From Oscillospiraceae bacterium (GTDB lineage Bacteria; Bacillota; Clostridia; Oscillospirales; Ruminococcaceae): 44,926 bases of DNA. This document shows positions 8,277-16,192 of this stretch, piece by piece. The stretch's first letter is position 1, and every line of letters starts with the position of its first letter. The stretch is from NCBI GenBank assembly GCA_022768545.1, contig JALELV010000052.1, forward strand, positions 1-44,926, written 5' to 3'. Below the pieces are notes generated by a model, which made no database searches, was not told the DNA's origin, and worked only from the letters and a program-made list of their open reading frames with translations. The translations under genes were made by a program, and so were the position numbers.

Positions 8277-9794
8277 TCACAGCTTTCCGAGCCGGTGGTT
8301 GATCTCCCGCAGGGACAAGTAGGCGTCCTCAAAAATTGGCTGCAAGCTCCGGTAGCGCTCCACATTTTCGGGGATGGGCTCAGAAATGCTCTCCACCCGG
8401 TGAAATTCTTTGACTGCGGCAAGGCTGCCGTAGACCCCTACGCCGACGCCGGCTACCACAGCGGTGCCGAGGCTGCCCGCCTCATCGGAGATGTTGGTCT
8501 TGACGATGGGCATGTCAAAACAGTCGGCGAAGATCTGCCTCCACAGGGCGCTTTTGGAGCCGCCCCCCACGATGCGCATGGTGAAAAACTCTTCGCTGAT
8601 GTCCCGCATAATGTGGTAGATAGTGGCCAGATTCATGGCGACCCCTTCCATCACGCTACGGAAGATATCCCCGCGAGTGGTCTCCCCCTTAAGACCCAGA
8701 AAGGCGCCCTTCGCTCCCATGTCCCACAGGGGGGCCCGTTCCCCCATGAGGTAGGGGAGGAACAGTACTCCGCCGGCTCCGGCCGGGGAGGCCTCCGCCA
8801 GGCGGTTGATACCGTCATAAGGGCTGCCGCCCTCCCGGGCAGCGATATCCTGCTCGTGCAGGGCAAGCTGGCTTTTAAGCCAGTTCATGCTGAGGCCGCC
8901 GGCCTGCATGGTGCCGCCGTCATTGTAGGTGTTTTGGGCAAAGGCGCCCTTCTGGATGCGGCAGAGCGGGTCGATGGCGGGGCTGGTGGTGACGCGGCTG
9001 ACCCAGCTGGAGGTGCCAAGGCAGATGTAGGCGTCCCCCGGCTCCAGCACTCCGGTGCCGAGGCAGGCGGCGCGGCCGTCACCCACCCCTTCCACCACGG
9101 GAGTACCGGGGGCAAGGCCCGCCTCCTCCGCAATACCGGGGAGGACACCGCCCAGCAGGGTGCCGGCCTCCAGCACCTGGGGGAATTTTTCACGGTCTAC
9201 CCCCGCGGCGTCAAGAATGATGTCCGACCAGCAGCGGCCATAAAAATCGTAGGCGTGGGTGTAGCCCGCGTCGCTGGGGTCGGTGGCAAAGACGCCGGTG
9301 AGGCGGAGATTGATAAAATCTTTGGAGGAGAGGAAACAGTGGGTCTTTTCGTAGACATCCGGCTCATGGGACATGAGCCACATGACCTTTTCCACCGTGA
9401 AGTTGGGGCTGGGACGGATACCGACGATGTTGTAAAAGCTTTCCAGGCGAACCTTGCTTTTGAGCAGCTCCGTCTCATTTTCAGCGCGCCCGTCTGTCCA
9501 GATGATCACATTGCGCAGCGGATCCCCCTCCCGGTCTACGGGGAGGCACCCCATCATCTGGCCGCTAACCGAAAGCGCCGCCACCTCGGAGGGATCGACC
9601 CCTTCCAAAACGGCCCGGTTGCCCCGGCAGAAGGCCCGCCACCAGTCCATGGCGTCCTGCTCCGCCCAGTTGCCGTTAAAATAATGGACTGGGTAGGGAG
9701 AGAGCGCGCTTTTTACGATCTGGCCGTCCAGGGTAAAAAGGGTGGCTTTGTCGGCGGATGTGCCGATGTCGTGGGAGAGCAGGTAGCGCGGCAT
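8277..9794 (-). CDS. FGGY-family carbohydrate kinase
   Basis: The 505-aa protein is a ketose/polyol kinase closest in style to xylulokinases: the N-terminal ATPase loop is SHDIGTSADK, the sugar-side motif is WAEQD, and the second-half phosphate and adenosine loops are LGTSSWVS, MEGVAMNLATIY and IVGGGSKSALWRQIFAD. Start ATG 9794 was chosen over an upstream in-frame one because aaggagg sits 6 nt before it. It is the last gene of an operon behind three DeoC aldolases (32-nt gap from the nearest) and is followed by a terminator. The likely role is phosphorylating the sugar whose phosphate the aldolases then cleave. No transporter, regulator or isomerase is next to it, so xylulose is not a safe substrate assignment. 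Confidence 0.88.
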   Translation of the reverse strand: MPRYLLSHDIGTSADKATLFTLDGQIVKSALSPYPVHYFNGNWAEQDAMDWWRAFCRGNRAVLEGVDPSEVAALSVSGQMMGCLPVDREGDPLRNVIIWTDGRAENETELLKSKVRLESFYNIVGIRPSPNFTVEKVMWLMSHEPDVYEKTHCFLSSKDFINLRLTGVFATDPSDAGYTHAYDFYGRCWSDIILDAAGVDREKFPQVLEAGTLLGGVLPGIAEEAGLAPGTPVVEGVGDGRAACLGTGVLEPGDAYICLGTSSWVSRVTTSPAIDPLCRIQKGAFAQNTYNDGGTMQAGGLSMNWLKSQLALHEQDIAAREGGSPYDGINRLAEASPAGAGGVLFLPYLMGERAPLWDMGAKGAFLGLKGETTRGDIFRSVMEGVAMNLATIYHIMRDISEEFFTMRIVGGGSKSALWRQIFADCFDMPIVKTNISDEAGSLGTAVVAGVGVGVYGSLAAVKEFHRVESISEPIPENVERYRSLQPIFEDAYLSLREINHRLGKL

Positions 9795-9826
9795 AAGATA
9801 CCTCCTTGTCTGATCCTGCAAAAAGC

Positions 9827-10498
9827 TCAGCGCTCCGCGGCGGCCAGAAGTTTGGCGGCGCTGCCGGAGCCCACGCCGAAGCGGGAGACTCCCAGATCGA
9901 TCATCTGCTGCACCGTTTCAAGGGTGCGGATGCCGCCGGCGGCCTTTATGGCGATGCGCCCGCGGTTGGCGCGGGAGATGACCTCCACCTGGTGCACCGT
10001 GGTGGGGTCCGGAAGTTTTCCGGTGGCGGTTTTGACAAAGTCGGCCCCGCCCTCGATGACGAGCTCCGTAGCGCGGGTGATCTCCTCGTCTGAAAGGATA
10101 CCCACTTCAATGATGCACTTGAGAGGCTTATCTCCCACGGCATCCTTGACGGCTCGGATATCCTTGACCACTTCGTTGTACAGGCCGGATTTGAACAGCG
10201 GGATGTTCATGACCATGTCGCACTCGGCGCAGCCGAGCTCAATATTGCGGCGGGCCGCAAAGGCCTTTACCTCGGTCAGGTCGCTGCCGTTGGTGGCGGA
10301 ACAGCCGGAGCCGGGCAGGGTGTCGGTGCCGCGGAGCCCTTCCACGATCATGGGGATGAACCAGCGGTTGGTGATCAGGGAATAGACGTGATTCTCCCGG
10401 GCAAAGGCGATGAGGTCCTCCATCTCCTTTACGCCGGCGGTGGTGGTGGTGAGGGTGGCGTCCATCATACGGGCAAGTTCCTGGGCGCTGATTGGCAT
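9827..10498 (-). CDS. DeoC-family aldolase, paralogue 1 (most divergent)
   Basis: This 223-aa class I aldolase of the deoxyribose-phosphate aldolase family keeps the Schiff-base lysine (FVKTATG), the proton-relay lysine (IKAAGGIRT) and the aspartate in ECDMVMN. By-eye comparison with E. coli DeoC shows the C-terminal phosphate-binding FGASS segment as FGVGSGS, though a Lys after KTATG is kept. DeoC normally cleaves 2-deoxyribose-5-phosphate to acetaldehyde and glyceraldehyde-3-phosphate. This copy is the least similar of the three tandem paralogues and lies 44 nt downstream of paralogue 2 with its own ribosome-binding site (gaagga). The absence of deoA, deoB or pnp nearby argues against plain nucleoside salvage. 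Confidence 0.85.
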   Translation of the reverse strand: MPISAQELARMMDATLTTTTAGVKEMEDLIAFARENHVYSLITNRWFIPMIVEGLRGTDTLPGSGCSATNGSDLTEVKAFAARRNIELGCAECDMVMNIPLFKSGLYNEVVKDIRAVKDAVGDKPLKCIIEVGILSDEEITRATELVIEGGADFVKTATGKLPDPTTVHQVEVISRANRGRIAIKAAGGIRTLETVQQMIDLGVSRFGVGSGSAAKLLAAAER

Positions 10499-10542
10499 AC
10501 GGTATTCCTTCTTTCCGTTAAGTTAAATTTAAAAGCGGATCG

Positions 10543-11208
10543 TTATCTCCGGTCCGCGGCCTCTACCAGGGCGGCGCCGCTTTTGTAGCTGACGCCGAAA
10601 CGGGAGACCCCAAGGTCGATCATCCGGTCCACGGCATCCAGAGTGCGGATGCCGCCGGAGGCCTTGACCTTGATGCGGCCCTTCACCGTATCGGAGATGA
10701 CCTCGATGTGATGCACGGTCACGGGGCCATCGCGGCCCACGGCGGTTTTGACGAAGTCGGCCCCGCCCTCCATAACCAGCTCGCAGGCCTTTCGTATCTC
10801 ATCGTCCGAGAGCAGGGGCGTCTCGATGATGCACTTGAGCACGTGGCTGCCCATGGCGTCCTTTACAGTGCGGATGTCCTTGACCACTTCGTCGTACAAG
10901 CCGGATTTAAAAGCCGGAAGGTTCATGACCATATCACATTCGGCACAGCCGAGCGCCAGGTTCTGCCGGGCAAACTCCGCCTTGAGGGCGGAGGTCATCA
11001 TAATACCGCCGCAGCCGGAGCCCACAAGAATGCCGCTTCCCTTCATCTCTTCCACCAGCAGGGGGTAGAACACCCCCACGCCGATGACCGAGTAAAAACC
11101 GTATTTTTTAGCGTACCGGGCAAGTTCCAGGGTCTCCGCCCGGGTGGAATCGGTGCGGATCAGGGTGCCGTCCATCATGTGGGCCAGCTGTTTACCGCTT
11201 ACAGGCAT
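10543..11208 (-). CDS. DeoC-family aldolase, paralogue 2
   Basis: The 221-aa DeoC-like class I aldolase has its catalytic set intact (ECDMVMN, FVKTAVG, VKASGGIRT). The loop after the Schiff-base lysine is GRDGPVTVHHIEVI, where classic DeoC has a Lys-containing GK-type loop, and the phosphate-binding end reads FGVSYKSG instead of FGASS. Paralogue 3 shares both changes, so the pair probably shares a substrate class that differs from paralogue 1. ATG 11208 has a strong ggagg site that overlaps the end of paralogue 3 (15-nt gap), which suggests coupled translation. Family assignment is firm; substrate is unknown. Confidence 0.85.
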   Translation of the reverse strand: MPVSGKQLAHMMDGTLIRTDSTRAETLELARYAKKYGFYSVIGVGVFYPLLVEEMKGSGILVGSGCGGIMMTSALKAEFARQNLALGCAECDMVMNLPAFKSGLYDEVVKDIRTVKDAMGSHVLKCIIETPLLSDDEIRKACELVMEGGADFVKTAVGRDGPVTVHHIEVISDTVKGRIKVKASGGIRTLDAVDRMIDLGVSRFGVSYKSGAALVEAADRR

Positions 11209-11223
11209 ATCTGTTCTCCTCCT

Positions 11224-11889
11224 TTATCGCTTGTCGGCGGCTTCCATGATGGCAAGGCCGCTTTTGTAGCTGACGCCGAAACGGGTGACGCCGAGGTCGA
11301 TCATCCGGTCCACCGTCTCGATGGTGCGGATGCCGCCGGAGGCTTTCATCTGCACCCGGCCGCGCACGGCTTTGGACATAACCTCGATATGATGTACCGT
11401 GGTGGGGCCGTCCCGCCCCACAGCGGTCTTGATAAAGTCGACCCCGCCCTCGATGGCGAGTTCACAGGCTTTTTCAATTTCCCTGTCGGAGAGCAAAGGC
11501 GTTTCGATGATGCACTTGAGCAGGTTTTTCCCCACCGCGTCCCGAACGGCGCGGATGTCCCGCACAACTTCGTCGTACAGCCCGGATTTAAACGCTGGGA
11601 GGTTCATGACCATGTCAAATTCGTTGCAGCCAAAGCGCAGGCCCTCTTCTACCATCAGGCGTTTTATGGAGGTGGGAACGACAGCGCCGCCGCAGCCGCA
11701 GCCAAAGTGGACATCGCTGCCCGCTAGAGCCTTGGCGACCTCCGGATAAAAGGGGCGGGGGGCAAACACGCAGTGGAAATGGTGCAGCAACGCCAGATCC
11801 AGCAACTCCCGGGTCTCGCTTAGGGTGGCGGTGGAGCCGATGAGGGTGCCGTCCATCATCCGGGCAAATTCTTTACCGTTGACGGGCAT
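11224..11889 (-). CDS. DeoC-family aldolase, paralogue 3 (first gene of the operon)
   Basis: The 221-aa DeoC-like aldolase keeps EFDMVMN, FIKTAVG and MKASGGIRT. It is close to paralogue 2 by eye (shared KSGLYDEVV, KCIIETPLLSD and GRDGP-TVHHIEV blocks) but differs near the N-terminal third, where it has an unusual FGCGCGGAVVP segment, so the active-site rim may differ. Start ATG 11889 was preferred over an upstream in-frame ATG (11958) because the longer N-terminus is unlike its paralogues and agaagg precedes 11889. It heads the operon behind a likely promoter at 11963-11991. A tandem duplication history for 2 and 3 is inferred. Confidence 0.85.
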   Translation of the reverse strand: MPVNGKEFARMMDGTLIGSTATLSETRELLDLALLHHFHCVFAPRPFYPEVAKALAGSDVHFGCGCGGAVVPTSIKRLMVEEGLRFGCNEFDMVMNLPAFKSGLYDEVVRDIRAVRDAVGKNLLKCIIETPLLSDREIEKACELAIEGGVDFIKTAVGRDGPTTVHHIEVMSKAVRGRVQMKASGGIRTIETVDRMIDLGVTRFGVSYKSGLAIMEAADKR

Positions 11890-11962
11890 AAAATACGACC
11901 TTCTTTCCATTCTGTTGTCGGTGTCCGCGTCGGGGGCCGGCCAGCGGCCCTGATTCAATTCT

Positions 11963-11991
11963 AATTTACAACACTTTTGGCTGCTTGTAAA
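11963..11991 (-). promoter_or_regulatory. Probable promoter of the DeoC/FGGY-kinase operon
   Basis: Minus-strand TTTACA (plus 11986-11991) and TAAATT (plus 11963-11968) are 17 nt apart, about 75 nt before the first aldolase start. Confidence 0.5.
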
Positions 11992-12253
11992 TAGGAAATT
12001 GGGTATTTATAATAATTTTTTTATTTTAATGATTAAAAAATATATAATATTTAGACAAATTTGTATTAAAATGAATTGATGATAATTTGATATGATAGAT
12101 ACAATTAAAACAACAGCGGGGAAAACCACGCCGGGGAAGCGGATGAAATGACGGCGCTGGAATGGAGATGAAGGCTTTGTATCAAAAAGCGGCGGGGAAA
12201 CCCCCGGAATAAGACAAAACGGGAGAAAGAGAAACAAACAGCAGGGCTGTTTG
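11992..12253. other. Intergenic region, AT-rich then GC-rich, no recognised gene
   Basis: Bases about 11995-12110 are strikingly AT-rich for this genome. They are followed by a GC-rich block (about 12115-12220), then by an inverted repeat. Only tiny reading frames occur in the plus strand, such as a 16-codon frame from ATG 12161. I cannot assign an RNA family. Confidence 0.4.
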
Positions 12254-12255
12254 TT
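12233..12255. promoter_or_regulatory. Perfect inverted repeat, candidate operator
   Basis: Arms aacaaacagc (12233-12242) and gctgtttgtt (12246-12255) are perfect, with a 3-nt spacer. The right arm overlaps the -35 box of the downstream promoter, as a repressor site would. A weak terminator is the alternative reading. Confidence 0.45.
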
Positions 12256-12281
12256 GAATTTTTGGCAGAATATGTTACAAT
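12254..12281 (+). promoter_or_regulatory. Promoter of the zinc-ribbon membrane protein gene
   Basis: TTGAAT (12254-12259) and TACAAT (12276-12281) are 16 nt apart. Confidence 0.5.
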
Positions 12282-12362
12282 GACTTTATAAAAGAATTTT
12301 GTGCAGATGCCCCGCCGCCGGGTACGCCGGCGCACAGGGCTGCGGAAAGGAGGAGGAGATCT

Positions 12363-13175
12363 TTGGAGGAAACGCAAAACAGCGGCCAGGTCTGCCCTCA
12401 CTGCGGGGGAGAAGCCGCGGCGGACAGCCGTTTTTGCCCCAGCTGCGGCAAAGAGCTTCCTCTTCCTTTTCCGGACTGGGAGGAAGAAGCCGGGACGGGA
12501 TTTTTCCGAAGGACCCGCCTGCGTCCCTTTGCGCTGCTGGGCCTGGTGGGGGCTTTTTTTGCCATGATCCTGCTTTATCTGTTTTATGGGGCGCTGCACC
12601 TTGGCGGAGACTGGAGCCGCACGGTGTCGGAATTTTTTCTGCAGAACATTCAGGGGAAATTTGCGGAGCTTGGGATCATCTACCACTCCACCGGGATCGT
12701 TTTGATTCTGACAGGGGTGGCCCAGGCCTGCGTGGGCCTGATGTGCATGGGCTTTGCCCTGCGCTGCAGAAAGACGCTGCTGCGCTGGGCGGGCGCGGTG
12801 GCGGCGGGAGCTTTGTTTTTACAGTCCGTCCTTTATCTTCTGGCGGGGGCCTTTCCGAGGCAGCTGCTTGGCCTGATCGGGATAGGGCTCTCCGGAGGAT
12901 GGGTATTTGCGGCGGTTCCCCTGGGGGCGGAGATATTGTCCTGCGCCGCCTGTATTTTCCTTGCGGTGCGCATCATCCGTTCCCAGGTGAACTTGACCAT
13001 CTCCAAATTTGCCGCCATGATCGCCACTGCTTTTTTTGCCCTGGCGGCGTTTAACGCGGCGGTGATGGCGCTGATGTCGCCCGCCGTTCCGGTGGGGATC
13101 AGCGGTAGGTTTTTTCTGCAGCTAGGGTATTTGGTGCTGGCGGTCTCCGCGCTTTCCTTCGAGGAGAGAAAGTAA
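12363..13175 (+). CDS. Zinc-ribbon membrane protein of unknown function
   Basis: The 270-aa protein has an N-terminal zinc ribbon with two CxxC knuckles (CPHCGG and CPSCGK, residues about 11-29), followed by a linker and about six hydrophobic helices from residue 55 to the end. Zinc-ribbon membrane proteins of this kind are common in Clostridia and mostly unstudied. The start is TTG, supported by an excellent ribosome-binding site (aggaggaga) 4-7 nt upstream; no ATG near the ribbon fits. The gene is single, has its own promoter and shares a bidirectional terminator with the convergent DUF4097 operon. It could be a membrane sensor or scaffold, but nothing in the sequence decides. Confidence 0.75.
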   Translation: MEETQNSGQVCPHCGGEAAADSRFCPSCGKELPLPFPDWEEEAGTGFFRRTRLRPFALLGLVGAFFAMILLYLFYGALHLGGDWSRTVSEFFLQNIQGKFAELGIIYHSTGIVLILTGVAQACVGLMCMGFALRCRKTLLRWAGAVAAGALFLQSVLYLLAGAFPRQLLGLIGIGLSGGWVFAAVPLGAEILSCAACIFLAVRIIRSQVNLTISKFAAMIATAFFALAAFNAAVMALMSPAVPVGISGRFFLQLGYLVLAVSALSFEERK

Positions 13176-13211
13176 AATCAATTTTTTCGGCGGCCCTGGC
13201 CGGGGCCGCTG

Positions 13212-13248
13212 AAAAAAGCCTGCGTGCTGTAAGCGCGCAGGCTTTTTC
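13212..13248. terminator. Bidirectional terminator
   Basis: The stem aaaaaagcctgcg / cgcaggcttttt with a short loop serves both the zinc-ribbon gene and the convergent DUF4097 operon. Confidence 0.85.
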
Positions 13249-13264
13249 TTTATCTGTTTTCGGT

Positions 13265-14278
13265 TTAGTCCCCCGGTTGTATCTCTATGCTGCCCGCAGA
13301 GGCGGACACCGAGATCTCCTTGCCGCCATTTAGGTAGGTGTAGGAGGTTTTTCCGTCCCGGACAGCTTTTGCCAGGTCAAAGTCAAAGGAGCAGTCGGAA
13401 AGGGAGGAGCTCTTCTGCAGGATGGTAAAGCCATCGTCTGAGGGGATCTCCAGGGAGATATCCCCCGCAGTGCAGAAAAGGCTGGTATTCTGCGGAAGGG
13501 AGAGAAGGGAAAGTTCCGCGCTGCCGGCGCTGACGCTGACTTTGCAGGACTCGGATACTTTTCCCTCAAAATCCAGGTCTCCGGTGCTTACCTCCGCGTC
13601 CAGCGCGGCGGCATCGCCGAGGTATTCCAGGTCTCCAGCGCTGACAAGAAGCTTCACGGTATCCGCGAACCCGGCGGCGGACAGGTCCACCTCCCCCGCA
13701 CTGACCCGCGCTTCCACCTGGCGGAAGGAGAGGCCGGAAGCCTGAAAGGTACCGGCACTGCAGACGACAGAAAGGCTTTCCAGAGTGCTCTGGGAAAGAT
13801 AAAGGTCGATCCGGAGCTTTTTCATGTAATGCAGCGGGTTGACGCGGTCCTTATCCAGCCGCAGACGGAGCACGCCGTCCTGCAGGCTGGAGGAAACGGC
13901 CGGAACATAACCCCGGCGTGCCCGGCAGGAGAGGACATAGTAGCTTTCCTCTGTGCCGGAGGGCTGCACCGTCATCTCCCCCAGGCTGTTTGTGAGGTCC
14001 AGCCCGGTGACCGGGCCGGGGAGGGCTTGCCGGTCTTCGTAATATTCAAAGGCGGAGCCGGCGGCCTCCCAGTTGTCCCAGTAGCCCTCCCAGTCCCAGC
14101 GGGAGGGAAAGCCCTCTTCGTCGGCGGCCCGGCAGAGGTCTTTTATCGTTTCCCCCAGGGCGGAGACCCCCTGGGAAACGCTCACGCCCAGGTCTCCCAT
14201 GGCAAAGGCGGCGCTGATACAGGTTCCCAACAGGGAGAGAGCCAGCAGGACCGAGATAGTGATCAGATATTTTTTCAT
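13265..14278 (-). CDS. DUF4097-family beta-strand repeat protein (putative surface or cell-envelope protein)
   Basis: The 337-aa protein starts with a signal or membrane helix (residues about 4-26) and ends in a long run of short beta repeats carrying Ser-Ala-Gly or Ser-Thr-Gly corners (VSAGEVDLSAAG, VSAGDLEYLG, VSTGDLDFEG, VSAGSAELSL), the DUF4097 pattern. It is the third gene of a PadR-DUF1700-DUF4097 operon, overlapping the DUF1700 stop by 4 nt (ATGA) with an aggagg site before it. In other Firmicutes this trio is linked to envelope-stress responses, though the mechanism is unclear. Family call is firm. Confidence 0.85.
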   Translation of the reverse strand: MKKYLITISVLLALSLLGTCISAAFAMGDLGVSVSQGVSALGETIKDLCRAADEEGFPSRWDWEGYWDNWEAAGSAFEYYEDRQALPGPVTGLDLTNSLGEMTVQPSGTEESYYVLSCRARRGYVPAVSSSLQDGVLRLRLDKDRVNPLHYMKKLRIDLYLSQSTLESLSVVCSAGTFQASGLSFRQVEARVSAGEVDLSAAGFADTVKLLVSAGDLEYLGDAAALDAEVSTGDLDFEGKVSESCKVSVSAGSAELSLLSLPQNTSLFCTAGDISLEIPSDDGFTILQKSSSLSDCSFDFDLAKAVRDGKTSYTYLNGGKEISVSASAGSIEIQPGD

Positions 14279-14892
14279 ATGCGCTCCTCCTTTTGGGCAG
14301 GCCGGGCGGCGCGGTCACGCTCCGCCATGTCGGCGATGACGCGGTACCACCACTTCTGAACGGCGGCGCCTGCGCCGCAGATCAGAAGCCCGGAAAAGAA
14401 CACGCAGAGCAGAGAGAACAGCACCGTCATCCCCGTCCAAAAGTGCAGGGCAGATACAAAAGGCACCGCGACCAGTGCAAAAAAGACGCCTGCGGAGACG
14501 GAAGCACCGGTGAGCAGCAAAATGACCTCCAGCGCCAAAAACAACAGCGTCAGCAGGATGCTGAGGACATAGTCCGCGGTGGAGACCTGATAAAGATAGC
14601 GCATGGCCTCCATGGTGCTGCCAAAGGTGAGGCGCTCCGGGCGCCGGTAGGGCGGGACGACCCTGGAAGGAAGCGGAGCGTCCATCCGTCCGGCGTCCTG
14701 CTTGGCTTCCACATATTGTCTGGCCGCGGCGGCGGGGTCTCCCAGACGCCGGCAGATCTCTTCTTCGGTTTTGCCTTCGGCGGCACCGCTGGAGAAATGC
14801 TCTTCATAGTCGCACAGGATATCCCGCTTTTCCGCCTCGGTAAAGCCCTGCAGCTGGCTGCTTAAAATACTCAGAAATTCAATTCTGTTCAA
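14275..14892 (-). CDS. DUF1700 (HAAS-type) membrane protein
   Basis: The 205-aa protein has an N-terminal helical domain (NRIEFLSILSSQLQGF; DILCDYEEHFSSG; ICRRLGDP) characteristic of DUF1700/HAAS domains, then about three to four membrane helices from residue 110 on. HAAS domains are often encoded beside PadR regulators and are thought to pass a membrane signal to them. The start is TTG at 14892: the upstream in-frame GTG (14901) lies inside the aggagg ribosome-binding site, whereas TTG is 8 nt after it and gives the family's usual MNR-EF start. It overlaps the padR gene by 14 nt and the DUF4097 gene by 4 nt. Confidence 0.85.
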   Translation of the reverse strand: MNRIEFLSILSSQLQGFTEAEKRDILCDYEEHFSSGAAEGKTEEEICRRLGDPAAAARQYVEAKQDAGRMDAPLPSRVVPPYRRPERLTFGSTMEAMRYLYQVSTADYVLSILLTLLFLALEVILLLTGASVSAGVFFALVAVPFVSALHFWTGMTVLFSLLCVFFSGLLICGAGAAVQKWWYRVIADMAERDRAARPAQKEERI

Positions 14893-15205
14893 GGACGGCA
14901 CCTCCTATCAGCTCCGAGACCTGCCCGGCAAAATGGACCCAGTCCGCCGCAAGCTCCGCCTGCGCCAGCCTGCCCTTGGGGGTAAGGCTGTAGTATTTCC
15001 TCGGCGGCCCTCCGCTGGATTCCTGAATGTAGGCGCTGAAGTACCCCTCCGCGTGGAGGCGCCGGAGGATAGGGTAGATCGTCCCCTCGGCGATCTCCAT
15101 TTTATCGGCCAGGGTCTCGGTGAGCTCGTAGCCATACTGATCCCGCTCCAGCAGAAGCGAGAGCACACAGAGCTCCAATACGCCTTTTTTAAACTGTGCG
15201 TTCAC
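14879..15205 (-). CDS. PadR-family transcriptional regulator
   Basis: The 108-aa winged-helix regulator shows the PadR core: KKGVLELCVLSLL, YGYELTETL, EGTIYPILRRLHAEGY, the wing with GGPPRKYYSLTPKG, and a C-terminal dimerisation helix. PadR proteins usually repress their own operon and release on a ligand or an envelope signal. The GTG start (15205) was chosen from the aggggg site 7-12 nt upstream; a longer frame to 16114 carries no family similarity. It is the first gene of the operon and probably controls itself plus the two overlapping membrane-protein genes. Confidence 0.9.
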   Translation of the reverse strand: MNAQFKKGVLELCVLSLLLERDQYGYELTETLADKMEIAEGTIYPILRRLHAEGYFSAYIQESSGGPPRKYYSLTPKGRLAQAELAADWVHFAGQVSELIGGAVLEQN

Positions 15206-15269
15206 GGGTGTTTCCCCCCTTCCTGTGGTATGAAAGAAAAGCCAGTACTGCTTATAAAATAATAGCTCA

Positions 15270-15298
15270 TCTATAGAATAACACATACTACTGAACAA
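15270..15298 (-). promoter_or_regulatory. Promoter of the PadR operon
   Basis: Minus-strand TTGTTC (plus 15293-15298) and TATAGA (plus 15270-15275) are separated by 17 nt. The short AT-rich repeats around it are a plausible place for PadR binding. Confidence 0.55.
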
Positions 15299-15409
15299 TG
15301 CAAGATACAGCGGCAAAAAAGCTGTGGGATCTTTTGGGGGAGAATGGACGGGAGGGGCGGCCTGTGGTATGATAAAAAAACAATCACCAATGATCAGGAG
15401 GGCGAAAGC

Positions 15410-15994
15410 ATGTTTGAAAAAATGGGAAGAGAGCGGGCCTGGGAGCTGCTGACTCGGTACAATGAAGAGCCGTTTCACCTGCGCCACGCGTTGACGGTGG
15501 AAGGCGTCATGGCCTACTTTGCGGATGCGCTGGGCTACGGCGGGCAGAAGGAGTTCTGGGCGGAAGTGGGGCTGCTGCACGACCTGGATTATGAACAGTT
15601 CCCGGAGGAGCACTGCATCAAAAGCCAGGAGATCCTGCGGGAAAACGGCGCCGGGGAGGACCTGATCCGCGCCACGGCCAGCCATGGCTGGGGGCACCGG
15701 GTGGATATCCGGCCGGAGCACGAGATGGAGAAGGTCCTGTACGCTGTGGACGAGCTTACCGGCCTGATCGGGGCGGTGGCGCTGATGCGTCCCTCCAAAA
15801 GCGTTATGGATCTGGAACTTAAATCGGTCAAAAAGAAGTTTAAAACCCCAAACTTTGCGGCGGGGTGTTCCCGGGAGGTGATCTCCCGGGGGGCGGAGCT
15901 GCTGGGCTGGGATCTGGACCGGCTGATCGGCGAGACGATCCTCGCCATGCGAAGCTGCGAGGAGCCGGTCAACCGTTTTTTTGAAGGCGCATAA
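15410..15994 (+). CDS. HD-domain phosphohydrolase-like protein
   Basis: The 194-aa protein has the metal-binding HD signature: an early His (LRHALTVEG), the HD pair in GLLHDLDYEQFP, a His in TASHGWGHR and a late Asp in YAVDELTGL. Short proteins of this group are annotated as HD-domain hydrolases that act on nucleotides or other phosphate esters; the substrate here is unknown. ATG 15410 has aggaggg 8 nt upstream, better than the upstream in-frame ATG. It is a single gene ending in a strong terminator and divergent from the PadR operon. Confidence 0.8.
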   Translation: MFEKMGRERAWELLTRYNEEPFHLRHALTVEGVMAYFADALGYGGQKEFWAEVGLLHDLDYEQFPEEHCIKSQEILRENGAGEDLIRATASHGWGHRVDIRPEHEMEKVLYAVDELTGLIGAVALMRPSKSVMDLELKSVKKKFKTPNFAAGCSREVISRGAELLGWDLDRLIGETILAMRSCEEPVNRFFEGA

Positions 15995-15998
15995 AACG

Positions 15999-16037
15999 AA
16001 AAAAGGGCCTCTTCCCGCCGGGAAAAGGCCCTTTTTT
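15999..16037 (+). terminator. Rho-independent terminator after the HD gene
   Basis: The stem gggcctcttccc / gggaaaaggccc (one mismatch) has an A-run before it and six Ts after it. Confidence 0.85.
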
Positions 16038-16192
16038 GTAAAAAAATGCGGACGGGAAAATAGTTTTAAGACAAAAATATTCAATCTTTTAATATTGTTC
16101 AAAAAATACACCAAGATCCTACATAATCCTCCTTTATACTACGGAAGAAATCATTGAAAGCCGTCGAACACGGGCGAGGAGGAGTTTCCGGA

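Noticed and set aside
8166-10385. 739-codon plus-strand open frame
   Set aside because: It lies antisense to the FGGY kinase and the first DeoC gene, which have clear catalytic motifs, and it has no ribosome-binding site or motif of its own.
15206-16114. Long N-terminal extension of the PadR frame
   Set aside because: The part beyond GTG 15205 is antisense to the HD gene; a good ribosome-binding site and the family start fit GTG.
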